A stretch of 64,000 nt of DNA from positions 62,001 to 126,000 of the forward strand of contig CAYMCQ010000001.1 in NCBI GenBank assembly GCA_964389025.1. Direction: 5' to 3'. Both the position numbers and the translations under genes were made by a program. The notes beneath the pieces are model-generated. The model had not been told where the DNA came from, searched no databases, and saw only the letters and a program-made list of their open reading frames with translations. Source of the stretch: CAYMCQ01 sp964389025. GTDB lineage: Bacteria > Verrucomicrobiota > Verrucomicrobiia > Limisphaerales > CAYMCQ01. Positions 25,294-34,488 of the stretch are shown here, in pieces; within the stretch, counting starts at the first letter, position 1; the number at the start of each line of letters is the position of its first letter.

Positions 25294-26019
25294 ATGAGCC
25301 GCGCCCGTTTCATTCTCCTCGCAGCGGCAGCGAGCTTGGGAGTAATCCCGCAGGTTTACGCCGAACTGCCCGGCACGAATCAAATCTCACCGCACACGAC
25401 CACACAGACTCTGCGCGTGCCGTTGAACAACGAACGTCGCTGGCACGCGCTCAAGTATGAGAAACGCACGCCACACACGTTGCGATTCACCGAGTCAGGC
25501 TTGGAAATATCCGTGCGCCGCTCCGCAATGCCGTTGTTCTGCCCGTTGCCCCAGGCAGTGCGCGTGAACTCCATCCACGTCAAGGGCCGCATCGTTGGCA
25601 GCATCGAAGTCACACCGGCGAAGCAGGGCAAGAAGGGTTACGACGACTACTCGCTGCGCGTTGGATTGGTTGAGCCGGGGTCAACAACGCTCACCGCGCG
25701 CGAGCGTCAGGCGGCTACGGGTTGGGTGAAGGCGCTTTTCGATCTTGCGCCCGCCGGACGCGGTATCACGAAGGTGCATTTCCTGAATCTCGGCGTGGAC
25801 CGTTCCGAGATTGGCCGCACGCGGCAGCATCCCATGAGCAAGTTGCTCGAAGAAGAAGTTGTCGCCGCACCTCGGTCGGACGGCAGTTTTGATTTTGTCC
25901 GAGTCTTCAATCCGCCGGCGGAAGTTTGCGCGATCTGGATCAGCGCCGATGGCGACGACACGAAATCTTCCTTCCAAACCATCATCAACCAACTCGACTT
26001 TGAAATTCTCCCTCAATAG
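25294..26019 (+). CDS. Exported hypothetical protein
   Basis: The 241-residue protein has a signal peptide (MSRARFILLAAAASLGVIPQVYA) and a strand-rich mature part with no motif I know. ATG 25294 starts the signal peptide; GTG 25267 overlaps the previous stop and is the alternative. Position between a TlpA-like protein and a DUF3179 protein suggests a periplasmic role, possibly binding a ligand. Confidence 0.55.
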   Translation: MSRARFILLAAAASLGVIPQVYAELPGTNQISPHTTTQTLRVPLNNERRWHALKYEKRTPHTLRFTESGLEISVRRSAMPLFCPLPQAVRVNSIHVKGRIVGSIEVTPAKQGKKGYDDYSLRVGLVEPGSTTLTARERQAATGWVKALFDLAPAGRGITKVHFLNLGVDRSEIGRTRQHPMSKLLEEEVVAAPRSDGSFDFVRVFNPPAEVCAIWISADGDDTKSSFQTIINQLDFEILPQ

Positions 26020-26049
26020 CTGAGCCACACATTTCAACTTCACACTGCC

Positions 26050-27063
26050 ATGAAACAAATCCGTCCCAAACTCGTTGTCCCACTGGTGCTCGTCACTGTC
26101 CTGACTTGGTTTTTCCGCGACCCGATTCGGAGCGGAATGGCATTGTTGGTCGCGGGCTTCGTTGCTGATTCCGCTGTCGCCGCACCGCAATCGCGTGGCG
26201 CGTTCAACGGCTTCAACGTGTCGGACGCAACGATTCCAACGAGCGAAATCCTTTCCGGCGGGCCAGGTCGCGATGGCATTCCCTCCATTGACAAGCCGAA
26301 GTTCATCCGTCCCAGCGCCGCGAACTTTATGCAACTGGACGATCTCGTCGTCAGTGTGACTGTCGGCGACCGGACGCGCGCCTATCCGCTGCGGATTCTT
26401 GTGTGGCACGAAATTGTGAACGACGATCTGGCTGGACAACCCATCGCCGTGACGTATTGCCCGTTATGCGGCACGGCGATGGTGTTCAACCGGCAAATCG
26501 GCGAGCGCACGCTCGCATTTGGCGTCTCCGGTCTGCTGCACAACAGCGACGTGCTGATGTATGACCGCCAATCGGATTCGCTCTGGTCGCAACTCGCGAT
26601 GAAAGCTGTTTCCGGCCCACAGGTGAACACCGAACTGGAATGGCTGGCGAGCGAACATCTGACGTGGGCGGCGTGGAAGGAGAAATATCCGCAGGGCGAA
26701 GTGCTCTCGACGCAGACCGGCTCGCAACGCAACTATTCCGGCAGTGCCTACGCCAGTTATGAACAAAGCCCAGATACCATGTTTCCCGTGCCGACGCACC
26801 GCAACGAGTTACCCAAGAAAGATTGGGTCGTGGGCGTCATTGTGGACGGCGTGGCCCGCGCGTATCCGCTGAAGTCCCTGCCGCCCGGCCAGACCGTGCG
26901 CGATGAAATCAATTCTGCCGCTCTCGAAATCACCTTCCACCCCGCCACCCAACTGGCGGAGGTCAGGCGAGTGGAGAGCGGCGAAGTTCTTCCTTCGGTG
27001 AAAGTTTATTGGTTCGCCTGGCAGGCGTTCTATCCGCAAACCGGGTTGTGGCAGCCAAAATGA
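26050..27063 (+). CDS. DUF3179 family protein
   Basis: The 337-residue protein has a signal/anchor (9-25) and the DUF3179 core with the conserved TYCPLCGTAMVFNRQ (about residues 136-150) and a partner region FGVSGLLHNSDVLMYDR and SLWSQL. The CPLC pair resembles a metal or redox centre. The biochemical role of DUF3179 is unknown. It overlaps the next gene by ATGA (27060) and belongs to a run of envelope proteins ahead of the arsenic genes. Confidence 0.85.
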   Translation: MKQIRPKLVVPLVLVTVLTWFFRDPIRSGMALLVAGFVADSAVAAPQSRGAFNGFNVSDATIPTSEILSGGPGRDGIPSIDKPKFIRPSAANFMQLDDLVVSVTVGDRTRAYPLRILVWHEIVNDDLAGQPIAVTYCPLCGTAMVFNRQIGERTLAFGVSGLLHNSDVLMYDRQSDSLWSQLAMKAVSGPQVNTELEWLASEHLTWAAWKEKYPQGEVLSTQTGSQRNYSGSAYASYEQSPDTMFPVPTHRNELPKKDWVVGVIVDGVARAYPLKSLPPGQTVRDEINSAALEITFHPATQLAEVRRVESGEVLPSVKVYWFAWQAFYPQTGLWQPK

Positions 27064-27824
27064 AACGGCTGCTCGCAATCCGCGCGCTTCGCGGCACGAC
27101 CGCGCTGACGCTGGCAGTGCAGTTTGCCGCCACCGTGCAAGCGGGCATAAACGACCTGCGCATCACCGAAGTTAACCCTGCCACGGGACAGGTCGAGGTC
27201 ACGCACATCGGCGCGCCGCAATTCACGACGACCTCCAGCCTGCCATTCTGCCATCGCTTCAATTACTTCACGGTGATTCCGGCCAACACCACGTTTGGCG
27301 CGGGCGAATCGAAGGTGTTTGTCGTGGCGGGCCTGAACACCACCGACAGCGACATCTGGTTGTATCGCGACGGCAATTTCACCTTCGCTTCCTCCATCAT
27401 CACCGGAATGAAATACGGCCCGGCGGCCAACGTGGGCCGCACCGCGCTAGCCGCAGCCGTGGGACTTTGGCCCAGCGCGAGCGCGTTTGTGCCCGCACCG
27501 GCAGCCGGTCAATCGCTGCAACCCGTGACCGTCGAAGCCACGCGCACCACCAACTGGTTCAGCGGCACGCCCAATTTCGGCAACTTCAGCCCCGTGCAAA
27601 TCCAGATTCTCCGCCTCACGGACACCGGTTCGGCGTTTGTCCTGGAATTCTCCTCTCCGTTGTCGGCCAGCGCCCATCGCTTGGAAACCCGCGCGAGTTT
27701 GTCTCCAGATGTGGCGTGGACTGAATCCAACCTAACTGTGTCCAACACCGCATCGAACCAGTTTCAGATCACCATTCCGAAATCCTCCATCACCAATGAA
27801 TTCTTCCGAATCAAAGGGCTGTAA
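27060..27824 (+). CDS. Exported hypothetical protein (LTD-like)
   Basis: The 254-residue protein has a signal peptide (about 1-28) and a beta-rich mature part; ITEVNPATGQVEVTHIG resembles the start of lamin-tail-like surface domains common in PVC-group exported proteins. Two Cys are absent apart from one in PFCHRFN. It overlaps the DUF3179 gene by four bases and the next gene by 29 bases, so it belongs to the same operon. No enzymatic motif is seen. Confidence 0.55.
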   Translation: MKRLLAIRALRGTTALTLAVQFAATVQAGINDLRITEVNPATGQVEVTHIGAPQFTTTSSLPFCHRFNYFTVIPANTTFGAGESKVFVVAGLNTTDSDIWLYRDGNFTFASSIITGMKYGPAANVGRTALAAAVGLWPSASAFVPAPAAGQSLQPVTVEATRTTNWFSGTPNFGNFSPVQIQILRLTDTGSAFVLEFSSPLSASAHRLETRASLSPDVAWTESNLTVSNTASNQFQITIPKSSITNEFFRIKGL

Positions 27825-29160
27825 TTGCAGCTGCGGGGCGAACTCCGCGCCACGAGCACAATCCAAGCGCCCACGCATGCTCATTCTCGGCGTGGGCGTG
27901 ATCCTGATCGCCGGAGTCTGGCTGTTTCGCGCGCCGTTGCAGGACAAAATCCGCGAGAGGGCGACGCTCGCCAACGACGCCCCCACGCCGGAAGTTGTCT
28001 CGGACATGATTGAGCAGGCAGCCGATCCGCGCACCGCGCTGCTTACGGCGTGGAACTCCGGGAAGATTGTTCACCGTGAAGTGGCGATTCGCAACCTTTC
28101 ACGAATCAATCCAATGCCGCAACAGTTGCCGCCCGAGTTTGAATCTATTCTGCTCACCGCTGCGCTTGACCCGGACATGAACGTGCGCGAGTCAGCACTC
28201 GGTATTTTACGCGAGCGCAAACACCCCGCGCTGACGGCGCTCGCCGCCGAACAACTCAAAGACCCCGATCAGCAGATTCGCTTGCTGGGCTTGAGTCATC
28301 TCAAACAGGCCAGTGCCGATGTGGGCGTTCCGTTCGCCGCTGCGCTTCTGGACGATCCCGACATCGCCGTGCTTGGGATGGGCTTGAAGCTCCTGGAAAA
28401 TTGGAGCGGCCAAAAATTCGGCGCGAAGCTGACCGACACCGTCCAGGTCGAAGACAAAACCAGCGGCTTGCAGGAATTTCAATCCGAAGGCATCGCCAAA
28501 ACTAAAGCCGCTGCAGAGAAGGCCAAAACATGGTGGGCCGAGCATCAAAAAGAGTTTCCGCTGGTAAAACTACAAGTCCCCGCTGAAGCCTACGCCGCCC
28601 GCAGGCCCGTGCCGGCGGCGGATTTCCAGCTTCACACTCTGGAAGGGAAGCCCGTCCGGCTTTCAGATTTTCGCGGCAAGGTGGTGCTCATGAATTTTTG
28701 GACCACCTGGTGCACTGCCTGCGTCGGCGAGATGCCCGCCCTCGTGGCGTTGCAGAAAAAGCACGGCGACAAGCTCGTCATTCTCGGCGTGTCATTGGAT
28801 TACGTCCCCGACAGTCACGGCCACATCGGCGGCCACGCGGCGGTGGAAGAACAGAAGCACAGCGACGGCGAGCATGATGACCACGAAGCCACCACAGCCG
28901 CATTAAAGCGAGTTCGCGAGAAAGTTGCCCGCATTGCCAAGGCGCGCAACGTCAACTATCCCGTGCTGCTCGACGAGAAAAATGACGTGGGCGGACGCTA
29001 CAACGGCGGCGAACTCCCGACCACCGTGCTGGTGGATGCTCAGGGCAACGTGCGCCGCCGGTTCGTCGGCGCGCGCAACCTCGCCGTGTTCGAGGCGATG
29101 ATTGCCGAAGCAGCAATGCCATTCCCGCAACTTGCCGCTGCCCAAAAAAAACCGGAATAA
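27796..29160 (+). CDS. HEAT-repeat thioredoxin protein, membrane anchored
   Basis: The 454-residue protein has a Cys-rich N-terminus (CNCSCG), one membrane helix (28-46), HEAT-like repeats (about 75-200) and a TlpA-type thioredoxin domain with FWTTWCTACVGEMP (about 295-308). A His/Asp-rich insertion (HGHIGGHAAVEEQKHSDGEH region) precedes the last helix and may bind metal. It shares the HEAT-thioredoxin layout with the protein at 33266-34477. It probably serves periplasmic thiol exchange linked to metal or arsenic stress. Confidence 0.72.
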   Translation: MNSSESKGCNCSCGANSAPRAQSKRPRMLILGVGVILIAGVWLFRAPLQDKIRERATLANDAPTPEVVSDMIEQAADPRTALLTAWNSGKIVHREVAIRNLSRINPMPQQLPPEFESILLTAALDPDMNVRESALGILRERKHPALTALAAEQLKDPDQQIRLLGLSHLKQASADVGVPFAAALLDDPDIAVLGMGLKLLENWSGQKFGAKLTDTVQVEDKTSGLQEFQSEGIAKTKAAAEKAKTWWAEHQKEFPLVKLQVPAEAYAARRPVPAADFQLHTLEGKPVRLSDFRGKVVLMNFWTTWCTACVGEMPALVALQKKHGDKLVILGVSLDYVPDSHGHIGGHAAVEEQKHSDGEHDDHEATTAALKRVREKVARIAKARNVNYPVLLDEKNDVGGRYNGGELPTTVLVDAQGNVRRRFVGARNLAVFEAMIAEAAMPFPQLAAAQKKPE

Positions 29161-29187
29161 ACCGCGCCCACCCTCTTTCCTATCATT

Positions 29188-29739
29188 GTGAACGATGCGG
29201 ATTATGAGCAGGCCGTGGCGACTTATTACGACGCGCTCTATGCGTTTGGCTACAGTCTCGCCGGCAACGAAGACGACGCCTGTGAACTGACGCAAGAGAC
29301 TTATTGCCGCCTGCTCACCAAGGGCAACCAGTTGCGCGATACGTCCAAGGTCAAATCCTGGTTGTTCACCACGCTTTACAGGGTGTTCCTCGGTTGGAAG
29401 GATAGACGCGCCCGGTTGCCACATTTTGAAATCAGCAGCGTCGAGGGCGAATTGCCGGTCATCACCCCGGACCATGTGGACGTGCTGGAAAATGACGCCA
29501 TCCGGGATGCGCTGCTGGAGTTGGAGGAGCATTACCGCACGCCTGTCATGCTATTTTACATGAACGATCATTCCTACGACGAGATCGCGGAAATCCTCGA
29601 CGTGCCCATCGGCACGGTGATGTCGCGGCTGTCACGCGCGAAAGGGTTGCTGCGTGAACGGTTTGTCGCCCGCTCCATCGGCGTTGAGAGGGTCAGTAAA
29701 GTTTTATCATTTGAACGGAAGTCCAATTCAGCCCCGTAA
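29188..29739 (+). CDS. ECF-type RNA polymerase sigma factor
   Basis: The 183-residue protein has sigma region 2 (ACELTQETYCRLLTKG, KVKSWLFTTLYRVFLGW) and region 4 (LLELEEHYRTPVMLFY, YDEIAEILDVPIGTVMSRLSRAKGLL). Start is GTG 29188, in the same context as the paralogue at 54742, which shares the LLTKG...RDT.KVKSWLFTTLYR run. It is followed after four bases by a membrane anti-sigma-like gene and then arsM, so it probably controls the arsenic genes. Confidence 0.85.
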   Translation: MNDADYEQAVATYYDALYAFGYSLAGNEDDACELTQETYCRLLTKGNQLRDTSKVKSWLFTTLYRVFLGWKDRRARLPHFEISSVEGELPVITPDHVDVLENDAIRDALLELEEHYRTPVMLFYMNDHSYDEIAEILDVPIGTVMSRLSRAKGLLRERFVARSIGVERVSKVLSFERKSNSAP

Positions 29740-29743
29740 GTTT

Positions 29744-30487
29744 ATGAACAACGAAGAAGCCAAATTGATCCTGCAAGCGTATCGCCCCGGCGGGCAGGAC
29801 GCGAACGATCCCCGATTCCGCGAGGCGTTGGAGCAGGCGCAGCGCGACCCGGAACTGGCCCGGTGGTTCGCGAATGAGCAGGCGCTTGATTCCCGTATCA
29901 GCACCAAGGTCCAGGCAGCCATCAAGCCGCCCGCGCACTTGAAATCACAGTTGCTCGCGCAGCGGAAGATTGTCCGTCCGGTTGCCTGGTGGAAGATGCC
30001 CGCGTGGCAGCTTGCCGCCGCCGCGTGCCTGGCATTGCTCGTAACCATCACGGCGGTCTGGTTGAAACCCGTCCGCACGACCGGCTTTGCGCAATACCGC
30101 AACGAGATGGCTGACTTTGCAGGCCACAGACTCGACCGGCTTGACCTCATGTCGCGTGACCTGCCGGAAGTGCGGCGCTGGTTGGCGCAAAAGGAGTCGC
30201 ACGGCAACCTCATTATTCCCGCTGGACTCGATGGACTGCCCAGCCTCGGCTGCCGTCTGCTCGACTGGAAAGGGCACAAGGTTTCGCTGGTTTGTTTCGA
30301 GCTTGAGAACAAACAGGTCGCCCACCTGCTCGTGGTGGATAGCGCCGCGTTCAAAGATGCGCCCGCGGAGTCGCCCGTATTCAATCAGGTCGGCGATGTG
30401 ATGACTGCCAGTTGGAGTCGCGGCGGAAAAACCTACGTGGTTGCCAGCAAAGGCGGCAACCAGCTTGACCTGATGAAACTCCTTTGA
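29744..30487 (+). CDS. Anti-sigma-like single-helix membrane protein
   Basis: The 247-residue protein has a helical cytoplasmic N-terminus (1-85), one membrane helix (about 88-106, AAAACLALLVTITAVWL region) and a periplasmic domain of 140 residues. This is the topology of anti-sigma factors and it directly follows the ECF sigma gene. No zinc HxxxCxxC motif is present. It probably holds the sigma factor until a periplasmic signal arrives; this is inferred from topology and gene order. Confidence 0.6.
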   Translation: MNNEEAKLILQAYRPGGQDANDPRFREALEQAQRDPELARWFANEQALDSRISTKVQAAIKPPAHLKSQLLAQRKIVRPVAWWKMPAWQLAAAACLALLVTITAVWLKPVRTTGFAQYRNEMADFAGHRLDRLDLMSRDLPEVRRWLAQKESHGNLIIPAGLDGLPSLGCRLLDWKGHKVSLVCFELENKQVAHLLVVDSAAFKDAPAESPVFNQVGDVMTASWSRGGKTYVVASKGGNQLDLMKLL

Positions 30488-30505
30488 TGTTTCCAACCTA
30501 GAACC

Positions 30506-31678
30506 ATGAAAAGCGATACACTCTCAGTCCGCCCTGAAGCAGCCACCAAACAACGCTACACCGCCGCCGCCAAAGCGCCCGAGGCCGCTTTGTGCTGCCC
30601 GGTGGAATACAACAAAGACCTGCTCAAGATCATCCCGCAGGAAGTCATTGAGAAGGATTACGGCTGCGGCGATCCATCGCGCTATGTGAAGCCCGGCGAA
30701 ACCGTTCTCGACCTCGGCAGCGGCACGGGGAAGATCTGTTTCATCGCCGCGCAGGTCGTCGGTGAAAAGGGCCGCGTCATCGGCGTGGACATGACTGACG
30801 ACATGCTCGAAGTCGCGCGCCGCAATGCTCCCATCGTCGCGGAACGGCTCGGCTACGCGAACGTCGAGTTTCGCAAGGGCCGCATCCAGGACTTGGCGCT
30901 CGATCTTGAAAAGCTCGACGCTGAGTTGATCCGACGCCCCATCACGAACGCGGCAGCTTTCCTCGCGGCGGACGAACTGGCCGAGGAGCTTCGCATCACG
31001 CAACCGCTGGTCGCCAGTGATTCGGTTGACGTTGTTGTCTCGAACTGCGTGTTGAATCTTGTCGAGCCGCGCTCGAAGCGGCAGTTGTTCGATGAAATCT
31101 TTCGCGTCCTCCGCAAAGGCGGTCGGGCCGTTATTTCGGACATCGTGGCCGACGAGGAAGTGCCCGTGAGTATGCAGAGCAACCCCGAACTTTGGAGCGG
31201 TTGCATCAGCGGCGCGCTCACCGAGGAAGGTTTCCTCAAGGCTTTCGCCGAGGCCGGTTTTTACGGCATCCAGATCCTCAAGCGCGATGAGCAGCCGTGG
31301 CGCACCGTCGAAGGCATCGAGTTCCGTTCCGTTACCGTCCAGGCATTCAAAGGCAAGCAAGGCCCGTGCTTCGAGCGCAATCAGTCCGTGATTTATCTCG
31401 GACCATTCAAAGAAGTGCTCGACGACGACGGTCATCGGATGGAACGCGGTGTTCGCTACGCGGTGTGCGACAAGACCTATCAGCTTTACGGAAAAGAGCC
31501 GTATCGCCAGCACTTCGCGTTTATCGAGCCGGTGAAGGAAATTCCGCCCGCCGAAGCAAAGCCCTACGCCTGTGGCGCAATGCGCGTGCGGCATCCCAAG
31601 GAAACCAAGGGCCACGATTACCACGCCACTACTGAAGCGAGCCAATGCCGCGACGGCGGCAACGGAGGCTGTTGCTGA
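30506..31678 (+). CDS. arsM: Arsenite S-adenosylmethionine methyltransferase (arsenosugar type)
   Basis: The 390-residue enzyme methylates arsenite using SAM. The SAM loop is VLDLGSGTGKICF (67-79). Cys181 (SNCVLNL) and Cys233 (SGCISGAL) match the two arsenic-binding cysteines of the ArsM core; Cys30-Cys31 (ALCCPVEYN) and Cys54 are candidates for the others. The C-terminus after residue 270 is longer than in detoxification ArsM and ends in CRDGGNGGCC, as in the ArsM group tied to arsenosugar synthesis. It overlaps the phosphate transporter by TGATG and shares the operon with arsS. Confidence 0.9.
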   Translation: MKSDTLSVRPEAATKQRYTAAAKAPEAALCCPVEYNKDLLKIIPQEVIEKDYGCGDPSRYVKPGETVLDLGSGTGKICFIAAQVVGEKGRVIGVDMTDDMLEVARRNAPIVAERLGYANVEFRKGRIQDLALDLEKLDAELIRRPITNAAAFLAADELAEELRITQPLVASDSVDVVVSNCVLNLVEPRSKRQLFDEIFRVLRKGGRAVISDIVADEEVPVSMQSNPELWSGCISGALTEEGFLKAFAEAGFYGIQILKRDEQPWRTVEGIEFRSVTVQAFKGKQGPCFERNQSVIYLGPFKEVLDDDGHRMERGVRYAVCDKTYQLYGKEPYRQHFAFIEPVKEIPPAEAKPYACGAMRVRHPKETKGHDYHATTEASQCRDGGNGGCC

Positions 31679-32796
31679 TGTTGGTCACGCTCATTTTCTT
31701 GGCTGTCTGCTTTCTCGCTTACTCGAACGGCGCGAACGACAACTTCAAAGGCGTGGCAAGTTTGTTTGGAAGTCGCACCTGCGGCTACCGCACAGCCATT
31801 TCCTGGGCCACGGTTGCCACGCTCGCGGGCAGTGTCGCGGCGCTTTTTCTCGCGCAGACCTTGCTCAAGAAATTTTCCGGCAAAGGTCTCGTGCCGGACG
31901 CGCTCATCGCGTCGCCGCAATTCGTTCTGGCCGTCGCTTTCGGCGCGGGGGCAACGGTGATTCTCGCCACGTTGCTCGGCTTCCCGATTTCCACCACGCA
32001 CGGACTGACGGGCGCATTGGTTGGCGCGGGTCTGGTCGCCGCGAGCGGTGGGGTCAACTTCGCCATGCTCGGGAAGGCTTTTATCATGCCACTGGTCCTT
32101 AGCCCGTTGCTGGCCGTCGCCACCGGTGGAGCGATCTATGTCGTTTTCCGTTTCGCCCGGCTGCGACTCGGCGTGACGAAGGAGATGTGTGTCTGCGCCG
32201 GGGTCGAGCAACTGGTGTTGCCGCTGCCGCAGCCCAATGGCGTTTTCGCGGCGCAGACTTTGCCGACAATCTCCGTCGCGGTGGACAATCCATCCGCGTG
32301 CGCCCAACGCTACTCCGGCTCAGTGCTGGGAATGAACGCCGGGCGCTTGCTCGACACACTGCATTTCATGAGTGCCGGAGCGGTAAGCTTCGCGCGCGGG
32401 TTGAACGACACGCCGAAAATTGCCGCGCTATTGCTCGTGGCCTCCGCCTTCGATATTCGCTGGGGGCTTGTCGCCGTGGCCATTGCCATTGGCGTTGGCG
32501 GTCTGCTGAACGCGCGGCGTGTGGCCGATACGATGAGCCACAAAATCACCGGCATGAACACAGGCCAGGGTTTCGCTGCCAACATTTCTACTGCCTTGCT
32601 GGTCACGACGGCGAGCTTCCACGGACTGCCCGTCAGCACAACGCACGTGAGCGTCGGCTCGTTGCTCGGCATGGGCATCGTAACGGGTCAGACAAAATGG
32701 AAACCAGTGCTCGGCGTGCTCGCCTCGTGGGTTGTCACGCTGCCCTGCGCGGCTCTGCTCTCGGGCGCGGCTTATTGGTTGGTTCGATTGGTCTGA
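31678..32796 (+). CDS. Pit-family inorganic phosphate transporter
   Basis: The 372-residue membrane protein has the two inverted Pit repeats: SNGANDNFKG near the N-terminus and FARGLNDTPK in the second half, and GFPISTTHGLTG / GLPVSTTHVSVG as their partner loops. It couples phosphate uptake to an ion gradient. ATG 31678 overlaps the arsM stop. Placement between arsM and arsS suggests arsenate/phosphate exchange: it may import arsenate as substrate or phosphate to compete with it. Confidence 0.88.
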   Translation: MLVTLIFLAVCFLAYSNGANDNFKGVASLFGSRTCGYRTAISWATVATLAGSVAALFLAQTLLKKFSGKGLVPDALIASPQFVLAVAFGAGATVILATLLGFPISTTHGLTGALVGAGLVAASGGVNFAMLGKAFIMPLVLSPLLAVATGGAIYVVFRFARLRLGVTKEMCVCAGVEQLVLPLPQPNGVFAAQTLPTISVAVDNPSACAQRYSGSVLGMNAGRLLDTLHFMSAGAVSFARGLNDTPKIAALLLVASAFDIRWGLVAVAIAIGVGGLLNARRVADTMSHKITGMNTGQGFAANISTALLVTTASFHGLPVSTTHVSVGSLLGMGIVTGQTKWKPVLGVLASWVVTLPCAALLSGAAYWLVRLV

Positions 32797-32833
32797 ATAA
32801 CCCAAGGAGACAGAGTGCATCTGATTTGCAGCA

Positions 32834-33193
32834 ATGAAATTACAAATTTACCAAGTCCTGCATGTGGCTTCGATGGTTCTGCTGACCGCCTTCCTGTTTC
32901 AGGCGTTCGCGAATCCAGACCCGAAGAACAAGATGAAGACCCTGTGCGTCACCGGCATCTTCGCGGTCCTGATGTTGATTGGCGGATTCGGTTTGGTGGC
33001 CACGATGAAGGTTGGTTTTCCGTGGTGGGTCATCGTCAAACTGGTTTGCTGGCTCGGGCTGGCTTCGATCAGCGGCATGGCTTACCGGAAGCCGAGGCGA
33101 ATTCCGCTGCTCACGGTCGTGGCCATTGCGCTGATTCTGACCGCCATTGTCGCCGTCTATTTCCGGCACGTCGCCGGCAGCAGCTACGAGTAG
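32834..33193 (+). CDS. Small four-helix membrane protein
   Basis: The 119-residue protein has about four membrane helices (7-25, 37-56, 63-80, 90-110). LHVASMVLLTAFLFQAF and GFPWWVIVKLVCWLGL give a SirB/cytochrome-oxidase-subunit-like feel, but no family is certain. It sits between the phosphate transporter and the HEAT-thioredoxin gene in the arsenic operon. Role unknown. Confidence 0.6.
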   Translation: MKLQIYQVLHVASMVLLTAFLFQAFANPDPKNKMKTLCVTGIFAVLMLIGGFGLVATMKVGFPWWVIVKLVCWLGLASISGMAYRKPRRIPLLTVVAIALILTAIVAVYFRHVAGSSYE

Positions 33194-33265
33194 CAGCGGC
33201 TGGCGGTTGGAAAATCAATCTGGTCCGGTTCGCTTCCGCCACCTGATTCTGATGGGAGCAACGCT

Positions 33266-34477
33266 ATGAAATCATCGAACTCTTTCAATGGAACGGAGGT
33301 CGCCACGGCCGGACGCAACCTCGGCAGAACAGCTTTGTTCGCGCTCGTCCTGTTGGTCGCCGTTGGCGGCGCTTTCGCGGAGGAACAGACAGACGTGATA
33401 ACCAAACAAATTCTCGCGCGGGTCAGCGCGCATGACTTCCATCCGATTCGCGACGGTTTCACGTTCGACCGCCAATTGGACAAGCACGGCGTGGCCAGCC
33501 TCGACGATCAGGATTGGCGGGTGCGGACGCTCGCCGTGCGCGATCTCGTGCGCCTGAGTTTGCCCGCCACACCAGCGCTCGTCACGGCGTTGGAAGACAA
33601 GAACGCGCACGTCCGCCACGTCGCGGCGATGGTCTTGGGAATTATCCGCGCCACCAATGCGGTTGCCGCGCTGGAAACCACACTCAACAAAGACAGCGAT
33701 TCGGTGGTTCGTTCGCAAGCCGCCATCGCGCTGGGGCAAATCGGCCAGCGCAGTTCGCTCGTCGCGGTTCAGGCCGCGCAGAAGGACGACAAATCCAAAG
33801 ACGTGCAGCATCAGGCGGAACTGGCCGCCTACGCCATCGAGCACGGAAAAACTTCGACGCCGGAGCTTGCCAAAAGCTACGCGGCCCTCGACGAATCCGC
33901 TTTCGGGCGCGTGCAGGTGGGTAAGACCGCAAGTGATTTTCGACTCACCGACACGGAGGGCAAAGCGTGGCGGCTCTCCGATTTTCGCGGGAAGAAGCCG
34001 GTCGTTTTGATTTGGGTCTTTGCCGATTGGTGTCCGGTCTGTCACGGCGAGTTCCGCGAGTTGATCGAACTGCGCCAGCAATTCGAGGCTGCGAATATCG
34101 AAGTCGCCACTCTCGAATGTCACGACCTGTTTCCCTGCCGCGTCATGGTGGGCAAGGAGCTTGAGCCGAAATACTGGTTCAGCAAAACGTCGTTCAAGGA
34201 CTCCTACACGAAAAACATCTGGTGGCCTCATCTCGTGGATCGCGCCGGAGCGGTGGGCGCGGAATACGGCGTGCAGCCGATGGCCTTCACCGTTCACGCG
34301 GAATGGATCAATCGTCCATCGGTGGTAATCGTGGACAAGGAAGGCGTCGCGCGCTTCGCCTACTACGGCACGTTCTGGGGCGACCGCCCTTCCATCCATC
34401 AACTGCTGGAGATGGTCCGCAGCGGCAATTATTCTTTTGATTCACCCAAACGACTGAAGGCCGCGTCCAAGCCCTGA
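33266..34477 (+). CDS. Exported HEAT-thioredoxin protein
   Basis: The 403-residue protein has a signal peptide (about 18-38), HEAT-like repeats (75-190; VRTLAVRDLVRLSLPATPAL, VRHVAAMVLGIIRATNAV) and an AhpC/TlpA-type thioredoxin domain with FADWCPVCHGEF (about 253-264). It shares layout with 27796-29160, but its CxxC is CPVC. Proteins like it accompany arsS in arsenosugar-type clusters. It probably reduces thiols or protects arsenic-sensitive sites in the envelope. Confidence 0.75.
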   Translation: MKSSNSFNGTEVATAGRNLGRTALFALVLLVAVGGAFAEEQTDVITKQILARVSAHDFHPIRDGFTFDRQLDKHGVASLDDQDWRVRTLAVRDLVRLSLPATPALVTALEDKNAHVRHVAAMVLGIIRATNAVAALETTLNKDSDSVVRSQAAIALGQIGQRSSLVAVQAAQKDDKSKDVQHQAELAAYAIEHGKTSTPELAKSYAALDESAFGRVQVGKTASDFRLTDTEGKAWRLSDFRGKKPVVLIWVFADWCPVCHGEFRELIELRQQFEAANIEVATLECHDLFPCRVMVGKELEPKYWFSKTSFKDSYTKNIWWPHLVDRAGAVGAEYGVQPMAFTVHAEWINRPSVVIVDKEGVARFAYYGTFWGDRPSIHQLLEMVRSGNYSFDSPKRLKAASKP

Positions 34478-34488
34478 ATCCAGCGGTG

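Noticed and set aside
30524..31645. Long minus-strand frame of 373 codons
   Set aside because: It mirrors arsM in the opposite strand; only the arsM frame shows motifs.
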